64,000 nt of DNA from Ligustrum vulgare (GCA_963555705.1 OY743189.1:2249501-2313500); one strand, 5' to 3'. Shown: positions 47,280 to 58,166, counted from the stretch's first letter. Translations and numbers: made by a program. Notes: generated by a model not told the origin, from the sequence alone.

Positions 47280-48033
47280 ATTCGACAACTTAGGATATAT
47301 CACGATATTTTGGTGTCATATCGCAATATGTTGAAAATATCAATTATAATTAGAAATAGGTCTGATTTTCTGAAATTCTTTGCTGCCTACTGTAGCCATA
47401 TTCCATTTTCTAATTTATTCAACCTCGAGTGGCTCGTCGCCGAACGTTAACGGAGCACCGACGACCAAAAGCAACTGGTCCAGCAACGCGATTTTTCTTG
47501 GAGGTGCTATAATTTATTGTTGAAGGTGCAACCAAAAGCAACTCTTTCTCCTTGTCTAGGAGATATTTCAACTTCAGAAACAAGGTTGAAGATGATATTG
47601 AATAAATCTTGATTTTCAGCTCCTCTTTAGATGATAAAGAGCTGTGTGTTCATTATTAGCAGGTCTAGTGAAAAAACTCAAGAAAAAGAATTTTCAAGAT
47701 TCGTTTCAATAGGCAAGAATCGAACACATCTCTTATCCGGGCTGGGGACAAAAATTGTGGGCACACTTTTTGCGTATAGAAAGGGAGCATGTGCAATTTG
47801 CATTTCAAGAGGAACTCAAGTTGGGTCCAACATTTTTAGTGGAAAGCATTTTGGTTTAAGAAATGACATTTGAGCTTGTGAGAATTTCCCTTGAATGTGA
47901 CAAAAAGACTAAGAAAAAGGGTGTGAAGCTTTTAGAGGAGCCTGTTTGGAGGTATTTCCTCTATAAATTGTATCTTGAAGTGCTGTTACTAGACCTTGTT
48001 GTCTGTTTCTTACCAGTGGGTTACTCCTCCACC
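47280..48033. other. Unassigned region
   Basis: Open frames at 47631-47873 and 47863-48081 overlap and read as possible coding fragments (lysine-rich), but I recognise no domain. It may be remnant of a gene or retroelement broken by the LTR at 48034. Confidence 0.3.
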
Positions 48034-49572
48034 TGTTCGCTAAAATCGACTAACACAAGTGCACGGTTCACATTCAAGTAGTAAAGTAATGAGAGATTGT
48101 CGTACCCACGAGGATTAATTGATTTGTAATTAAACTTGTTGATTTCATTATAAAAGAAAGTCAAGTGACACAAAAAAATTTTGTTTGATTTTGAATCCTT
48201 AACTAAGTGACATGATTGAAGACATTAAAATATCAAACTAATTAACTAAAGCAAATAAGCAACAATGTAAAAACTATAATAAAAGCTAATTAACCTAAGT
48301 AAGATAACGCTAACATAAACTTGATAATGAGAATGAGTTACATAACATAAGACAAGGTGAATTTAGTTTTTAAACGACTCCACTAATTTCTTCTTTCAAA
48401 AATTAATTAATGTTAGTTAATCAATTAACCAAATTACATGAAAAATTCTAAGTTCAGCCTAACATGTGTAGTAAATTCCTATTACAACTCAAAATATTAA
48501 CAACCATTTAGAAACTACATAAACATAAAACAACATTCATAATCATAACTAAATAAACATAAATAACCCAAAATCAATAAATAGCCTTAAATGACTAAGT
48601 GAAGTTAAACTAATCAAAAATCTCAACAAAATAAAATTACCCCATAATAAAATAACAACAACATTTAACAACTAGCATAATAATTTCAACAACAAGCAAA
48701 ATAAAAGATTAAAAACAAGCAATAAAGAAAACTGCTCTTTAGTTAAGTTCTTGAAGTGAGAACTCCATGATTCCTTCACTTTGAGTTAAGTTTTTCCATT
48801 ACCCATTAATATCTCTAACAACTCCAACACAATGCATTAAATAAACTATATATACCATGAAAGTTTTAGGTGAAAAGTTAGATACACAATAACAATAATA
48901 ATTTCAATAAGAATAATAAGCTTTAAATGAGAGAAAGCAAGTAAAATCACAATAAGACTAAAGATTGAAGTGCATTGATAACATAAAACTAAAGAGAAAA
49001 TACAAAGAAAAATGCAAGAAAATTAAAGAGAGACAAGAAGTAAAACCTAAGCTAATTGAAACTCTTTGTTTGGTATTTATACAACTTAAAAATACCCTAA
49101 AAATGTTTAGATCCGCGAAAACAGGTATATGGGCCGAACCGGGTTATTATTATTATTATTTTTTCAGATTTAAGGCCGCGCGATCATGAGGCTTTGTTCT
49201 GTGCGATCGCGTGGCGATGACTTTGGAGCCAGAACTAGGTTCTGGTCATATTCCACGGCTGGGTCGCGCGCGCTATTTGGTTCGTACCAAGCATTTGCTT
49301 GGTTAGGCCTTGAGTTCTTTGCAGCTTTTAAACTTTTGAAATCTGGTCCCTGGGTTAATTGCACAGTAGGTCCATAACTTTTTGTAAATGATAAAATGGT
49401 CTCCAAACTTCCAATTTCAGCATGGTTTGCACTCCTTTTGTGATTTTTGGCCTCAAACATGGATGTTAATCTATTTAAACACAAAATATGTAATATTTAG
49501 TAGATATTTGCTCAATATATTTTGAAAATATTAATTTAAAGGCATGAAATGTGCATAAAAATACACTTAACA
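48034..49572 (-). repeat. Probable solo LTR, TSD CCACC/CCACT
   Basis: 1539 bp, plus-strand TGTTCGCTAAAATCG to CACTTAACA. The flanks CCACC (48029-48033) and CCACT (49573-49577) differ at one base. It has the AAGTGCACGGTTC...AGTAGTAAAG end block shared by other minus-strand LTRs here and GC palindromes at 49173-49216. No internal sequence or second LTR adjoins. Confidence 0.6.
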
Positions 49573-50437
49573 CCACTCATTCATTCATTTTGATCCGCTG
49601 AGACTAAATTAACTTAAGTGTCCTATTTGATGATGTTAGAATGGGAACAACTCATTTATAAATTTATGCATTCCACTAACATAAGTGATAAAATGATTCA
49701 GGCAAAGTCTTCAAAAAAATTTGAGCAAGTCCATCAGATGGATTCTTTTAAGAGATTTTACAATTCTTTAACCAAAATCTTCTTCGATTGCAGATTCTCC
49801 CTTCTCCATACTAATTTGATGGAGCTTAATTCTTCTTCGGAGCCTTAATCGCCCTAAATCAGGAGCAGTACTCGTTGGAAGGAGAGAACGAATTCCCTGG
49901 AAGGAGAGAGATGTATTTAGACTGGGATATGTAGGAGGGATTTTGTGAATAGTGACGCCAAATAAATATAATGATGGTTTTGTAAATCCTTGCCAAATAT
50001 TGGACAGAGTAATGGCAAAGAAAACCACAAACAAAAAGAATAAGAGAAGAAGGGACAAAGCCGAGGCAAGAGTTGGACTATTTGTCCTTAAGTCGAATTT
50101 GCCCCGCAACGGTGCCTACGGATTTCGGCAATCGACTCCCAAGATACAACGGCTTCACTTGTGTTTGTAGCACTTCAAAACACAAGTACAACGAACCAAA
50201 ATTAGGCTTATGTACTCCAAAGATGAAATGAAAGAATATCAAAACAAATGAAATGATTTTGATTTTGGAGAGAAGTGAGGATGAGAGATGTTTTGCATAT
50301 CAAAAATGTGAGGAATAGAACACCCAAAGGATCCTATTTATAGATCATGAAAGGGTGTTGACGAAGTGGTTGAGGCCCAAACCATGCACCCTTTCCAAAC
50401 AATGCACCTTTATGAAAATGTACCTTCTGGCCGGACA
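49573..50437. other. Unassigned region with a 113-codon open frame
   Basis: The minus-strand frame 50109-49768 has one hydrophobic stretch (L-L-L-F-F-L-F-V-V-F-F-A) but no known domain and no supporting promoter. Probably chance or retroelement-derived. Confidence 0.25.
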
Positions 50438-50523
50438 ACCGTGCGGTCGCACGGTTTTACTCAAAAAACCGGATATTAGTTTGACGTGTGATCGCTCGGT
50501 TTACTAACCGTGCGGTCGCACGG
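50438..50523. repeat. GC-rich palindromes ACCGTGCG-GT-CGCACGGT
   Basis: AACCGTGCGGTCGCACGGTT at 50438-50457, a decayed copy near 50483-50501, and a third at 50506-50522. Arms of 8-9 bp are perfect in the first and third. 50640-50670 has GGGGGCGTTGCCCCCGAGCC, typical of plant LTR sequence, so this is probably LTR remnant. Confidence 0.8.
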
Positions 50524-51059
50524 TCAAACATTTTGACCTGATTTTTCGTCCTTTTCCGTAATTTCTCATTCATCCGATATTGGTTTTCGAAATGCCAAAT
50601 ATACCCTTCAATACATGCAGAGAAATCAAAATTCTCTTTCGGGGGCGTTGCCCCCGAGCCCCCACGGGAAATTATTTGGATTAGTTTTGTGGTGTAGCTA
50701 GAGTAATGGGCAATATAAAAACTTGAATTTTCTTGACTTGTTATTCATGTTAGATTTTCATGTTCTTGAGCACATAGCCATTGTTAAATTATTACTTATG
50801 TAGGAGTATATTTGACATATGTGGGGCAAATTTATTGTACTTGAACATAGGAATGGCTCGTTAATCCATAAATTTAGATTTATAGACTTCCTGACCTAAA
50901 TTTTAGGACCGAACCACTTGAGAAGTAGTTTAGGGGTGGAAAGGTTAGTATATGCATGTCATGATGGGTTGAGGATATGTAATTCTTGTTTTGCCTAGGT
51001 TTCTTGGAAACATATATACCTTTGCACACACTTTCAAAAGGAAAATTTCATCATCTTTT

Positions 51060-51490
51060 CATCAAGAACTTGGAGGCTAACTGGAAGCAAAGGCGCGAGG
51101 ATTGAACATCAACATGTGAAAGTTACATCTTGGTGCAAGATTTGTTTTACTTGTTGAATTTGATAAACTCATGATGTGTATTACAATTATTTATTGCGTT
51201 TTTATTTATTTGACTATGAACAACTAAACTTCTTGTTGGGAATAGCAATGTAGCATAATTTTACGCCTTTAATTTCATAATTCAAGTTTTATTTTGTGTT
51301 TAATGCGTCAATTAACTGGTCATTAACTCATTGATATCATGGTTTGTTTTCATAATCCGAGAGGTGAGCTAACGAACTAGATCTAGGAATAAAATTCGGT
51401 AATTAAATGAATGATAGAGATATAATTTTATTGTTATCGAGATCTATTTTTGAGTTCTTGTATTCAATGCACCTAATCATTTTGACCTGT
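51060..51490 (+). repeat. Older gypsy LTR remnant, left piece (continues at 60172)
   Basis: The sequence continues seamlessly at 60172 once the element 51491-60171 and one target duplication are removed. The joined segment ends GCGATTTAGCA at 60549. 50740-51000 resembles the internal region at 61730-61900. It is the target into which the LOG-carrying element jumped. Confidence 0.55.
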
Positions 51491-52009
51491 TGTGACGACC
51501 CGAATTCTCTTCCATTCGAGTGCCACTAAAAGTGACTCATATCATATTATCGAGACTTAAATAGTAATGTAAAATTATTCAAAAGAATAATTAGAATCCC
51601 ATAATTTTATTTGTGAATAAAAATAGAACATAATTTTCTTACATAAAGTTCAACATAATTATCTCATCAATCTTAACCACTTTTGCCACTTCCATGTTGA
51701 CCGCCTCGAACCTTCAATTATCTGAAAATGGTAAATATCGTGGAGTGAGATTTATAAAATCCCAGTAAGTATACCAAGCATAAATTTTCTTTTGAAAGCA
51801 TATGGATCATTTTCATCATAACATAGGATAGGATCGAAATACTCATAAACATAGGGAGACACAAGAATTTTACCGAACTTAAATGGCAAGAATTCTTATG
51901 TGTAGCGCTACTAAACTCCGGTCCCCTTAGCATAATCATAAACATATCATATGGAACCCATAACAATCTTGTGAGATTGATTTCATAGCAATGATCCAAA
52001 CATTTTCAT

Positions 52010-52545
52010 AAAAGCATAAGATATACTTACTTGTCATAAAAACATACTTACTTTTCATAAAAACATAAGGTGTATTTACCTTTCATAAAAACATACTTAC
52101 TTTTCATAAAAACATAAGATATACTTACTTGTCATAAAAACATACTTACTTTTCATAAAAACATAAGGTGTATTTACCTTTCATAAAAACATACTTACTT
52201 TTCATAAAAACATAAGATATACTTACTTGTCATAAAAACATACTTACTTTTCATAAAAACATAAGGTGTATTTACCTTTCATAAAAACATACTTACTTTT
52301 CATAAAAACATAAGATATACTTACTTGTCATAAAAACATACTTACTTTTCATAAAAACATAAGGTGTATTTACCTTTCATAAAAATATACTTACTTTTCA
52401 TAAAAACATAAGATATACTTACTTGTCATAAAAACATACTTACTTTTCATAAAAACATACTTACTTTTTATAAAAACATAAGGTGTATTTACCTTTCATA
52501 AAAACATACTTACTTTTCATAAAAACATAAGATATACTTACCTTT
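52010..52545. repeat. Higher-order tandem array in LTR
   Basis: Short units of about 25 bp (TTTTCATAAAAACATACTTAC and variants with ATAAGATATACTTAC or ATAAGGTGTATTTACC) are grouped into a repeat of about 100 bp. The same array is at 58702-59237 in the other LTR with identical copy number. Confidence 0.92.
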
Positions 52546-52770
52546 TAAAAGATTAAAATGAAGTGTAGTAGTAAATGGACCAAAACTTTCTTGACCACCT
52601 TGAATTTCTCTTACTTGTGGATTTTGTCAAGAGATTGGAAATAAGTGTATATGTGTAGAGTTGTGTGTAAAAGAGATGTGTTTAAATAGATGTATAAAGT
52701 TGGCATATTGTAAACATAATCATTCAATTCTATTAATTTTAACACATCATTTTCTTAAAGTAAAGCACCA

Positions 52771-53160
52771 TTCATATACTTTTCCATATTTATACAAATA
52801 ATATGCTCTTCATGATTATATATAATGGAGTCTATCAATCATTCATATACTTTTCCATATTTATACAATTATTATGCTCTTCATGATTATATATAATGGA
52901 GTATATAAATCATTCATATACTTTTCCATATTTATACAAATATTATGCTCTTCATGATTACATATAATGGAGTCTTATCAATCATTCATATACTTTTCCA
53001 TATTTATACAAATATTATGCTCTTCATGTTTATATATAATGGAGTATATAATTCATTCATATACTTTTCCATATTTATACAAATATTATGCTCTTCATGA
53101 TTACATATAATGGAGTCTATCAACCATTCATATACTTTTCCATATTTATTAAATTAAGAT
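52771..53160. repeat. Tandem array of about 70-bp units in LTR
   Basis: Five to six copies of CATTCATATACTTTTCCATA followed by TTTATACAAATATTATGCTC and TTCATGATTATATATAATGG. Mirrored at 59463-59852. Confidence 0.92.
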
Positions 53161-53479
53161 TCTCATAATTATTATATATAATGGAACCTCTCATGCTTGC
53201 ATATATTTTCTTAATTTCAATAATAAAAATAATTTTTGTATAAATAAATATTGGGATAACATTGAATTAAGTACTTGGACTTAATATACTTTAAATCAAG
53301 AGAATGGAAATATTTTTAGAAATTCGGAATTTAATTTAAAATCGAACGATCTCGATTATTTCTTGATTTGGCTATACGAATACGTCGTGGCGTTAACTTA
53401 ATAAAAATGGGTGAAATAGTAGCGACACGATTTTCTATTAAAATAATTATTAATCGCGTAAAAATTCTTGGTCGCTACA

Positions 53480-53492
53480 AACTTACCCCCTT
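53480..53492 (-). other. Polypurine tract of the LOG-carrying element
   Basis: Minus strand AAGGGGGTAAGTT adjoins the LTR start TGTAGCGACC. It fixes the element's orientation. Confidence 0.8.
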
Positions 53493-53760
53493 AAAATAAT
53501 TTCGTCCTCGAAATTAATCTTACTTGATCTTATGATTTCTGAACACTTAATCAGAATCTCTTCTTCTTCTTCTTATGTAGCATCATCGCTACCATATTTA
53601 ACCCAACCATATTTAACCCACTGGACTTTGACTAAATGCATCAATTTGTTTTCTTAAGACATGGACTTTTCTATCAATAATAGACATATGTCTACTCATA
53701 AATTCTTCTGAATCAAAATGAAAATTCCCAATCGTATGTGATATTTCATCATATCTTGTA
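53490..53760 (-). pseudogene. Relic of gypsy pol C-terminus
   Basis: Minus strand reads I-I-D-R-K-V-H-V-L-R-K-Q-I, then V-Q-W-V-K-Y-G duplicated as W-V-K-Y-G-S-D-D-A-T, a stop, E-E-E-E-I, and K-I-N-F-E-D-E-I-I-L-R-G before the polypurine tract. This is the tail of Tekay-type chromovirus integrases and the NFEDEI sequence found next to their 3' LTR. Everything upstream is lost; 53760-54360 is AT-rich filler. Confidence 0.6.
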
Positions 53761-54366
53761 GTATTCATGTAACTTGTCATTTATCATCGTATCATGTGAC
53801 CTCAAATATTCGTATTAATATCTCTAAAATTTCAATAAATCTTTACTAACATATCATACCATAATAATTTGTCATTTCTTCTTATCACCAAATATCCCAA
53901 AATAATTAAAACGATTACCTGAATATTCTCTATGCAATATACCCAAACATGTTATTCACATATCAACATAATCATCAGTTTATCTTTCCAATATTTGTAA
54001 CCCAAAATTTCTGCAAAATTCAATAAACAAATATCTCCCAAATAATTAAAATTCTTAACTCAAATATCATAACATTTCCCGTAAGGTATTCCTTTCACTT
54101 GCACAAACTTATTAATCCTGATTCAATACAGTCCTTATTTCACTTTCACGTATCCCCGTATTATTTCTATACCTTGATTATTATATCAAAATATCAGTAC
54201 CCAAAATCCAAGAAAATATTCCATATCTCAAATCCCGTCATCATCAAATCTTCCTTTTATCAAGAAAGTAAACGGCGCATAAACTCTTGTTCCCTCTTTT
54301 CCATTATTCTATTCCGCGCTTTCTTGCTGGAATCAATATCACGCGGATTCCCTCCGATCCTTAATG

Positions 54367-54377
54367 CTTTTAAATAG
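54367..54377 (+). promoter_or_regulatory. TATA-like box upstream of the four-Cys ORF
   Basis: CTTTTAAATAG, 34 bp before the ATG at 54412. It resembles the box upstream of the LOG frame. Short spacing leaves a 5' UTR of only about 10 nt, so the assignment is tentative. Confidence 0.35.
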
Positions 54378-54411
54378 TTCATGCTGGGAAGAGGTTAGAT
54401 CCATCAAAAAC

Positions 54412-54963
54412 ATGGATATCATTCTTACAAACATTCGCAAGTATTATTCCAGTCTTCCAATGAATGATCTGAGGAAAATTTATCGAATAAGACTCGAAAG
54501 ATTGAGGTTGCTGATGGCTCATGGTGTTTCAGAAGATGTTCGCTGGTTGATCGAAGCAAAGGTTCGACTATCTGGTGAATTACCTATGACATTTCCAAAG
54601 CACATGCCTGGTTTAGGCAAAAGCACCGTCGCAAAGAAACGAAGAGCAAAAAGGCTGAATGGTTGCTACAAATGTGCTCGTTGGAACTGTGATACTCGTT
54701 GCAAAACAGTAGGATATTCTTCTACTAATCGGGATGATAAAATCAAATTCATAAAGGGTGGACTGAGTAAGGAGTCTTTGGATGATATTCGACTGACTCT
54801 TGAGACGCACCCAAGTGGTTATGTGCAACGTGAACTTCTCTCCTTATACGCTCAGTTTAACGAGGACAAAAATCGTTATAGTCTCCAAAATATAATAGCA
54901 AAAGATCCTGTTTGCCAGTCTGTTTTACAAAATGAGGCTTCTGGCAGTTCAACAATGATATAA
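54412..54963 (+). CDS. Basic four-cysteine protein (nucleic-acid-binding-like), 183 aa
   Basis: An in-frame ATG lies 48 nt earlier, but the later ATG (residues M-D-I-I-L-T-N) is preferred because the earlier one overlaps the TATA-like box. Residues 1-60 are helical and basic. At 75-81 is K-K-R-R-A-K-R, directly followed by C85, C88, C93 and C97 (C-x2-C-x4-C-x3-C). The C-terminal half is charged, low in hydrophobics. A basic run next to a small Cys cluster recalls the small 3'-proximal nucleic-acid-binding proteins of betaflexiviruses (carlavirus/vitivirus type), some of which suppress RNA silencing. That is resemblance by pattern only. The frame is intact, ends TAA and lies 296 bp upstream of LOG on the same strand. 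Alternatives: an orphan plant protein or a highly diverged retroelement nucleocapsid. Confidence 0.6.
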   Translation: MDIILTNIRKYYSSLPMNDLRKIYRIRLERLRLLMAHGVSEDVRWLIEAKVRLSGELPMTFPKHMPGLGKSTVAKKRRAKRLNGCYKCARWNCDTRCKTVGYSSTNRDDKIKFIKGGLSKESLDDIRLTLETHPSGYVQRELLSLYAQFNEDKNRYSLQNIIAKDPVCQSVLQNEASGSSTMI

Positions 54964-55175
54964 GGTAAATCTCTTGATACACATTTAAAATATTTTGCTG
55001 TTTTCTTTCACGCGTTTTGGAAATAAAATATATTTTTCTTTCTCGAGTTTTGATAAAGCTGGAAATAAATCACCGAAAGGTGATATCTTTGGTAAAACAG
55101 TCAAAAGTTGGCCGATTTTGTCAAAAGTAAATCTTTACTTTTTCATAATCAATCAAAAACAGTAAATTTTTTCGG

Positions 55176-55185
55176 CTTTAAATAG
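55176..55185 (+). promoter_or_regulatory. TATA-like box upstream of LOG
   Basis: CTTTAAATAG within GGCTTTAAATAGCC, 75-84 bp before the LOG ATG, giving room for a 5' UTR of about 45 nt. The same TTTAAATAG core precedes the four-Cys frame. Confidence 0.5.
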
Positions 55186-55259
55186 CCAAACATATTTCAT
55201 AGTTCAGGCATCCCAAAATCACATCTTCTTCGTAAGTTTTCTCTTCTATACTATCAAAG

Positions 55260-55913
55260 ATGGAAGCACCAAAACTTCGACAGATCAAAACTATTTGTGT
55301 ATTTTGTGGATCAAAAGTGGGGAAAGGCTTCAGTTATCTAGAAGCGGCCGTAGATCTTGGAAAGAAACTGGGGGAAAAAGGTATCACTCTTGTGTATGGG
55401 GGTGGTAGCAGTGGTCTAATGGGTTGTGTTTCCCAATCTGCTCTTGCAGAGAAATCAAAAGTAATCGGTGTCATACCTGTCCCTTTGGTAGATGTTGCAG
55501 GCAAAACACGAGGGCATGAAGTTCAAACCTTATCCATCCATGAACGCATAACTTGTATGCTATATGGTTCTGATGCCTTTATAGCCCTGCCCGGAGGTTT
55601 TGGTACCTTAGAAGAAATCTTTAACATTACCTCGTGGGCTCAACTAGATCTCCATACTAAGCCTATTGGGCTTCTGAATGTTAACAATTTCTTTGATGGT
55701 TTGTTAACCTTTCTTGATTATGCTGTGGAACAGGGATTCATCTCTCCATTTTCCAGAAGGCTTCTTATTTCTGCTCCTACTATTGATGAACTACTGGATA
55801 AGCTGCAGTCATATATCTCAATACAAGATCCAGCAGGGGTTAAGATAGATTGGTCGCAAGGAAGGGGAATCAAGCGAAAATGGAGTCCGGTTAATGTAAA
55901 CTTAACTTTATGA
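55260..55913 (+). CDS. LOG: LOG cytokinin riboside 5'-monophosphate phosphoribohydrolase
   Basis: 217 aa, about the usual length for plant LOG. LOG releases active free-base cytokinins from their nucleotides in one step in the cytosol. Rossmann-type order is complete: C-V-F-C-G-S at 13-18, Y-G-G-G-S-S-G-L-M-G at 46-55, I-G-V-I-P at 69-73, H-E-R at 94-96, P-G-G-F-G-T-L-E-E at 111-119 (the PGGxGTxxE signature with catalytic Glu), then W-A-Q-L at 126-129, G-L-L-N-V and E-x-G-F-I-S-P. The conserved R-K pair after the MHxRK motif is R96-I97, so Lys is replaced; Arg is kept. The C-terminus (K-R-K-W-S-P) is atypical. No introns, whereas plant LOG genes usually have several, so it is a retrocopy or was acquired from an intronless source. 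It lies inside an LTR element, antisense to it. Confidence 0.93.
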   Translation: MEAPKLRQIKTICVFCGSKVGKGFSYLEAAVDLGKKLGEKGITLVYGGGSSGLMGCVSQSALAEKSKVIGVIPVPLVDVAGKTRGHEVQTLSIHERITCMLYGSDAFIALPGGFGTLEEIFNITSWAQLDLHTKPIGLLNVNNFFDGLLTFLDYAVEQGFISPFSRRLLISAPTIDELLDKLQSYISIQDPAGVKIDWSQGRGIKRKWSPVNVNLTL

Positions 55914-55922
55914 ATCTTAGAA

Positions 55923-56145
55923 TAGGTGGGGGTAGAGTACGGAGTATTCTTACTCTCGAGACACCCCCTAATTTCCTAGGATTTCCTTAATGTTTAAATC
56001 TTGTGTGTACCTCAAAGGTTCCAGGTGGTAGATTACGGAGTATTCTTACTCTCGAAACACACCTCTTTGAAGGTTTCTTTATTTCCTCAAAAGGTCAGAG
56101 GTGGTAGGATACGGCTACTCCGGAAACACATCTCTCAATTTGAGG
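55923..56145 (+). other. Three related hairpins after the LOG stop
   Basis: Similar hairpins lie at 55924-55972, 56013-56069 and 56085-56145. Copies 1 and 2 share TACGGAGTATTCTTACTCTC with an inner stem GAGTA/TACTC and loop TTCT. Outer stems differ: GGGGGT/ACCCCC in copy 1, TCAAAG/CTTTGA plus AGGTG/CACCT in copy 2, TCCTCAAA/TTTGAGGA in copy 3. Copy 3 has a shorter inner stem GTAG/CTAC. Pairing is kept while sequence changes, which suggests a structured 3' UTR. Confidence 0.6.
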
Positions 56146-56234
56146 AATTTCCCATGTTGCTTTCTTTTGCTTTTGCGTGTTTCATGTATTTCTTTTCCAG
56201 TGTGACTCTTTGTATGTTCTCCTTATGAGAAAAT

Positions 56235-56240
56235 AATAAA
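56235..56240 (+). terminator. Polyadenylation signal AATAAA downstream of LOG
   Basis: AATAAA about 320 nt after the LOG stop, following the hairpins. It is the first canonical signal downstream on this strand. 56241-57060 beyond it is AT-rich filler without features. Confidence 0.5.
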
Positions 56241-57078
56241 ATCTCTGCTATCATCTACTAAATCTCGTTTGTGATGTAAATGAACTTGCATGTCTAACCT
56301 TAATTCCTTTAGTGGATGCTTATCATATCATGCTCTTAATTCCAAATGATAAAATTCTGGACAAAGTCTCCCTTGTAATTTGGACTTATCCCAAACCATA
56401 AGCATACTTCATAACTCACAATAATAAATAACTCCACATTTGATCACAACGATCTAAAAATATTGAAAACGATTCCAACACTTCAATATCATCAAAAAAA
56501 TATCCCATAATTCAATTCATAATTCCTCAACATAACAATTTCAAATCATATTTTTCAATATCACAATATCACTTCCTTCCATACCTTAATTGGCTCAAAA
56601 GATTACTCATACTTATATTTATAAGTCATAAATCATATTCCCAAAATTTAATCACAAGGCCAAAGTTCATAATAAATTTCTCTTCAATATAGAGGCATAA
56701 TTCACTTACTCAACATAATATCCATTACTTAATTCCCAATAACCAAATCTTTAAATCTCTAACTTCATAATGCTTCTCATAAAAGTCTCATTAAAACCAC
56801 TTATAATCTTAACATCTCATAAAACTTCATAAAATTGGCTCGCTATTTCTCATTAAATCTAAATGATAGATAATCTGAACATATTTCTAATCATTTCTGT
56901 TGACTTCTCATACTTAGTGTCATGTCTAAAATCAATTATGCAAAGTCCATTTAAGGTTCATCATTTCTAAACTCAAGGACAACAATTATTTTGAAAATCA
57001 TTCTTAAGTCATATTATTCCCATTATGCTCAACACCCGTTCTCTTTCTTTCTTTTCTTTCCGAATTTTTTTTTTTCAG

Positions 57079-57261
57079 AATTGAAACTTGAAGAGTGGTA
57101 CCAATAATCATCCACAGTTTTTCCTTACTTTTAAGTAAAGGTAGTGATAAAGGGATAAATTATTGAACCGAAAATTGAAACTTGAAGAGGAAGTACTAAT
57201 AACCATCCACAGTTTTTCCCTTGTTTTTACACAAAGGTAGTGATAAAGGGATAAATTATTG
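57079..57261. repeat. Tandem duplication, 94-bp period
   Basis: AATTGAAACTTGAAGAG through GTAGTGATAAAGGGATAAAT TATTG occurs at 57079-57166 and 57173-57261 with a few differences. Confidence 0.85.
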
Positions 57262-57894
57262 TACGAATTCATTATTAATTTTGTTTGTTTAATATATTAT
57301 TCCATATATTTTGGGCAAAAGTTACAACCCAACTTAATTTCTAATTGAGTCAATCTTACTAAGCTTAATATGCACCAAAATTCATATAAATATCCTCTCT
57401 GTCTCATGATTCTACATTGAAAAGAATAAAAAAATTGAGTCTTCTATCAATTTATATCATACTTGACATGTATATTATGTGTAACACATAAAGATTCATA
57501 ACATATGAAGATTTCATACTTAACATGTCTTAATAAAATCGTAAATGACTTGCAAAGCATATAACATACCTGGTTCGAGGAGTCAATACGTGGAGAGTGA
57601 CATAGTAGAGTGATGAGTTAAAATATTTCATATAATCTTATTTTCCTTTAATCAACAATAATTTAATGTGGTTGTATCCAAATCAACATTTTCTTGAATC
57701 ATAATTCCTAATTAATCACAGTCTTCAAAACAAATCCAATATCGATATAGTAATTATCTCCCCATCAATAATTAATAACTTAACCCAAATAAAATTTATC
57801 GTCAAATCTTATTTTTCCTTTAGTCCCCGAACTTCTAGAAATTTATCAAAGACATCAATATAAACATCATATCACTAACTAATTATATTCCATA

Positions 57895-57960
57895 AAATTT
57901 TCAGGACATTACAAACTCCCTTGCTTAAAATGAATTTTGTCCTTGAAATTCGCACATCAA
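57895..57960 (-). other. Relic LTR/polypurine junction inside the LOG-carrying element
   Basis: AGGACATTACAAACTCCCTT followed by AAAATGAATTTTGTCCTTGAAATTC parallels the real junction at 53470-53515 (GGTCGCTACAAACTTACCCC, AAAATAATTTCGTCCTCGAAATT). The interior therefore contains the 3' boundary of an older related element, so it is a mosaic. Confidence 0.5.
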
Positions 57961-58091
57961 ATTTCATCATGCTTTTCAAAATCATAACCATACTTGACAT
58001 GTGAAAATTCAATTTTTTTTTTATAATGAATAGTGATTTCGTTCACTGTTCATCATGAATAGCACGTCGTTTTACTGTTCACGTGAATAGT

Positions 58092-58125
<34 letters not shown>

Positions 58126-58166
58126 AATAAAATTTCAAAAATCTACAGAATCGTTTTTAAAACTCT

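Larger units (their letters stand above)
51491..53479 (-). repeat. 3' LTR of the LOG-carrying element
   Basis: 1989 bp. Contains two tandem arrays (52010-52545 and 52771-53160). Differs from the other LTR at 52363, 52469 and 52679, the only differences I found. Confidence 0.95.

Noticed and set aside
49768..50109. Minus-strand frame with a hydrophobic segment as a membrane protein gene
   Set aside because: No recognised family, no promoter or conserved context; chance frames of this length are expected.
51718..51999. 93-codon frame duplicated at 58410-58691 as a conserved gene
   Set aside because: It is duplicated only because it lies in the two LTRs; no domain, and no support for translation.
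52010..52545. CRISPR-like regularly spaced direct repeats
   Set aside because: The spacers are repeats themselves, the whole array lies in an LTR and is duplicated in the second LTR, and the genome is a plant nuclear genome.
54364..54411. Upstream ATG (54364) as the start of the four-Cys protein
   Set aside because: It overlaps the TATA-like box, and the next ATG lies in a better position; not excluded if transcription starts further upstream.
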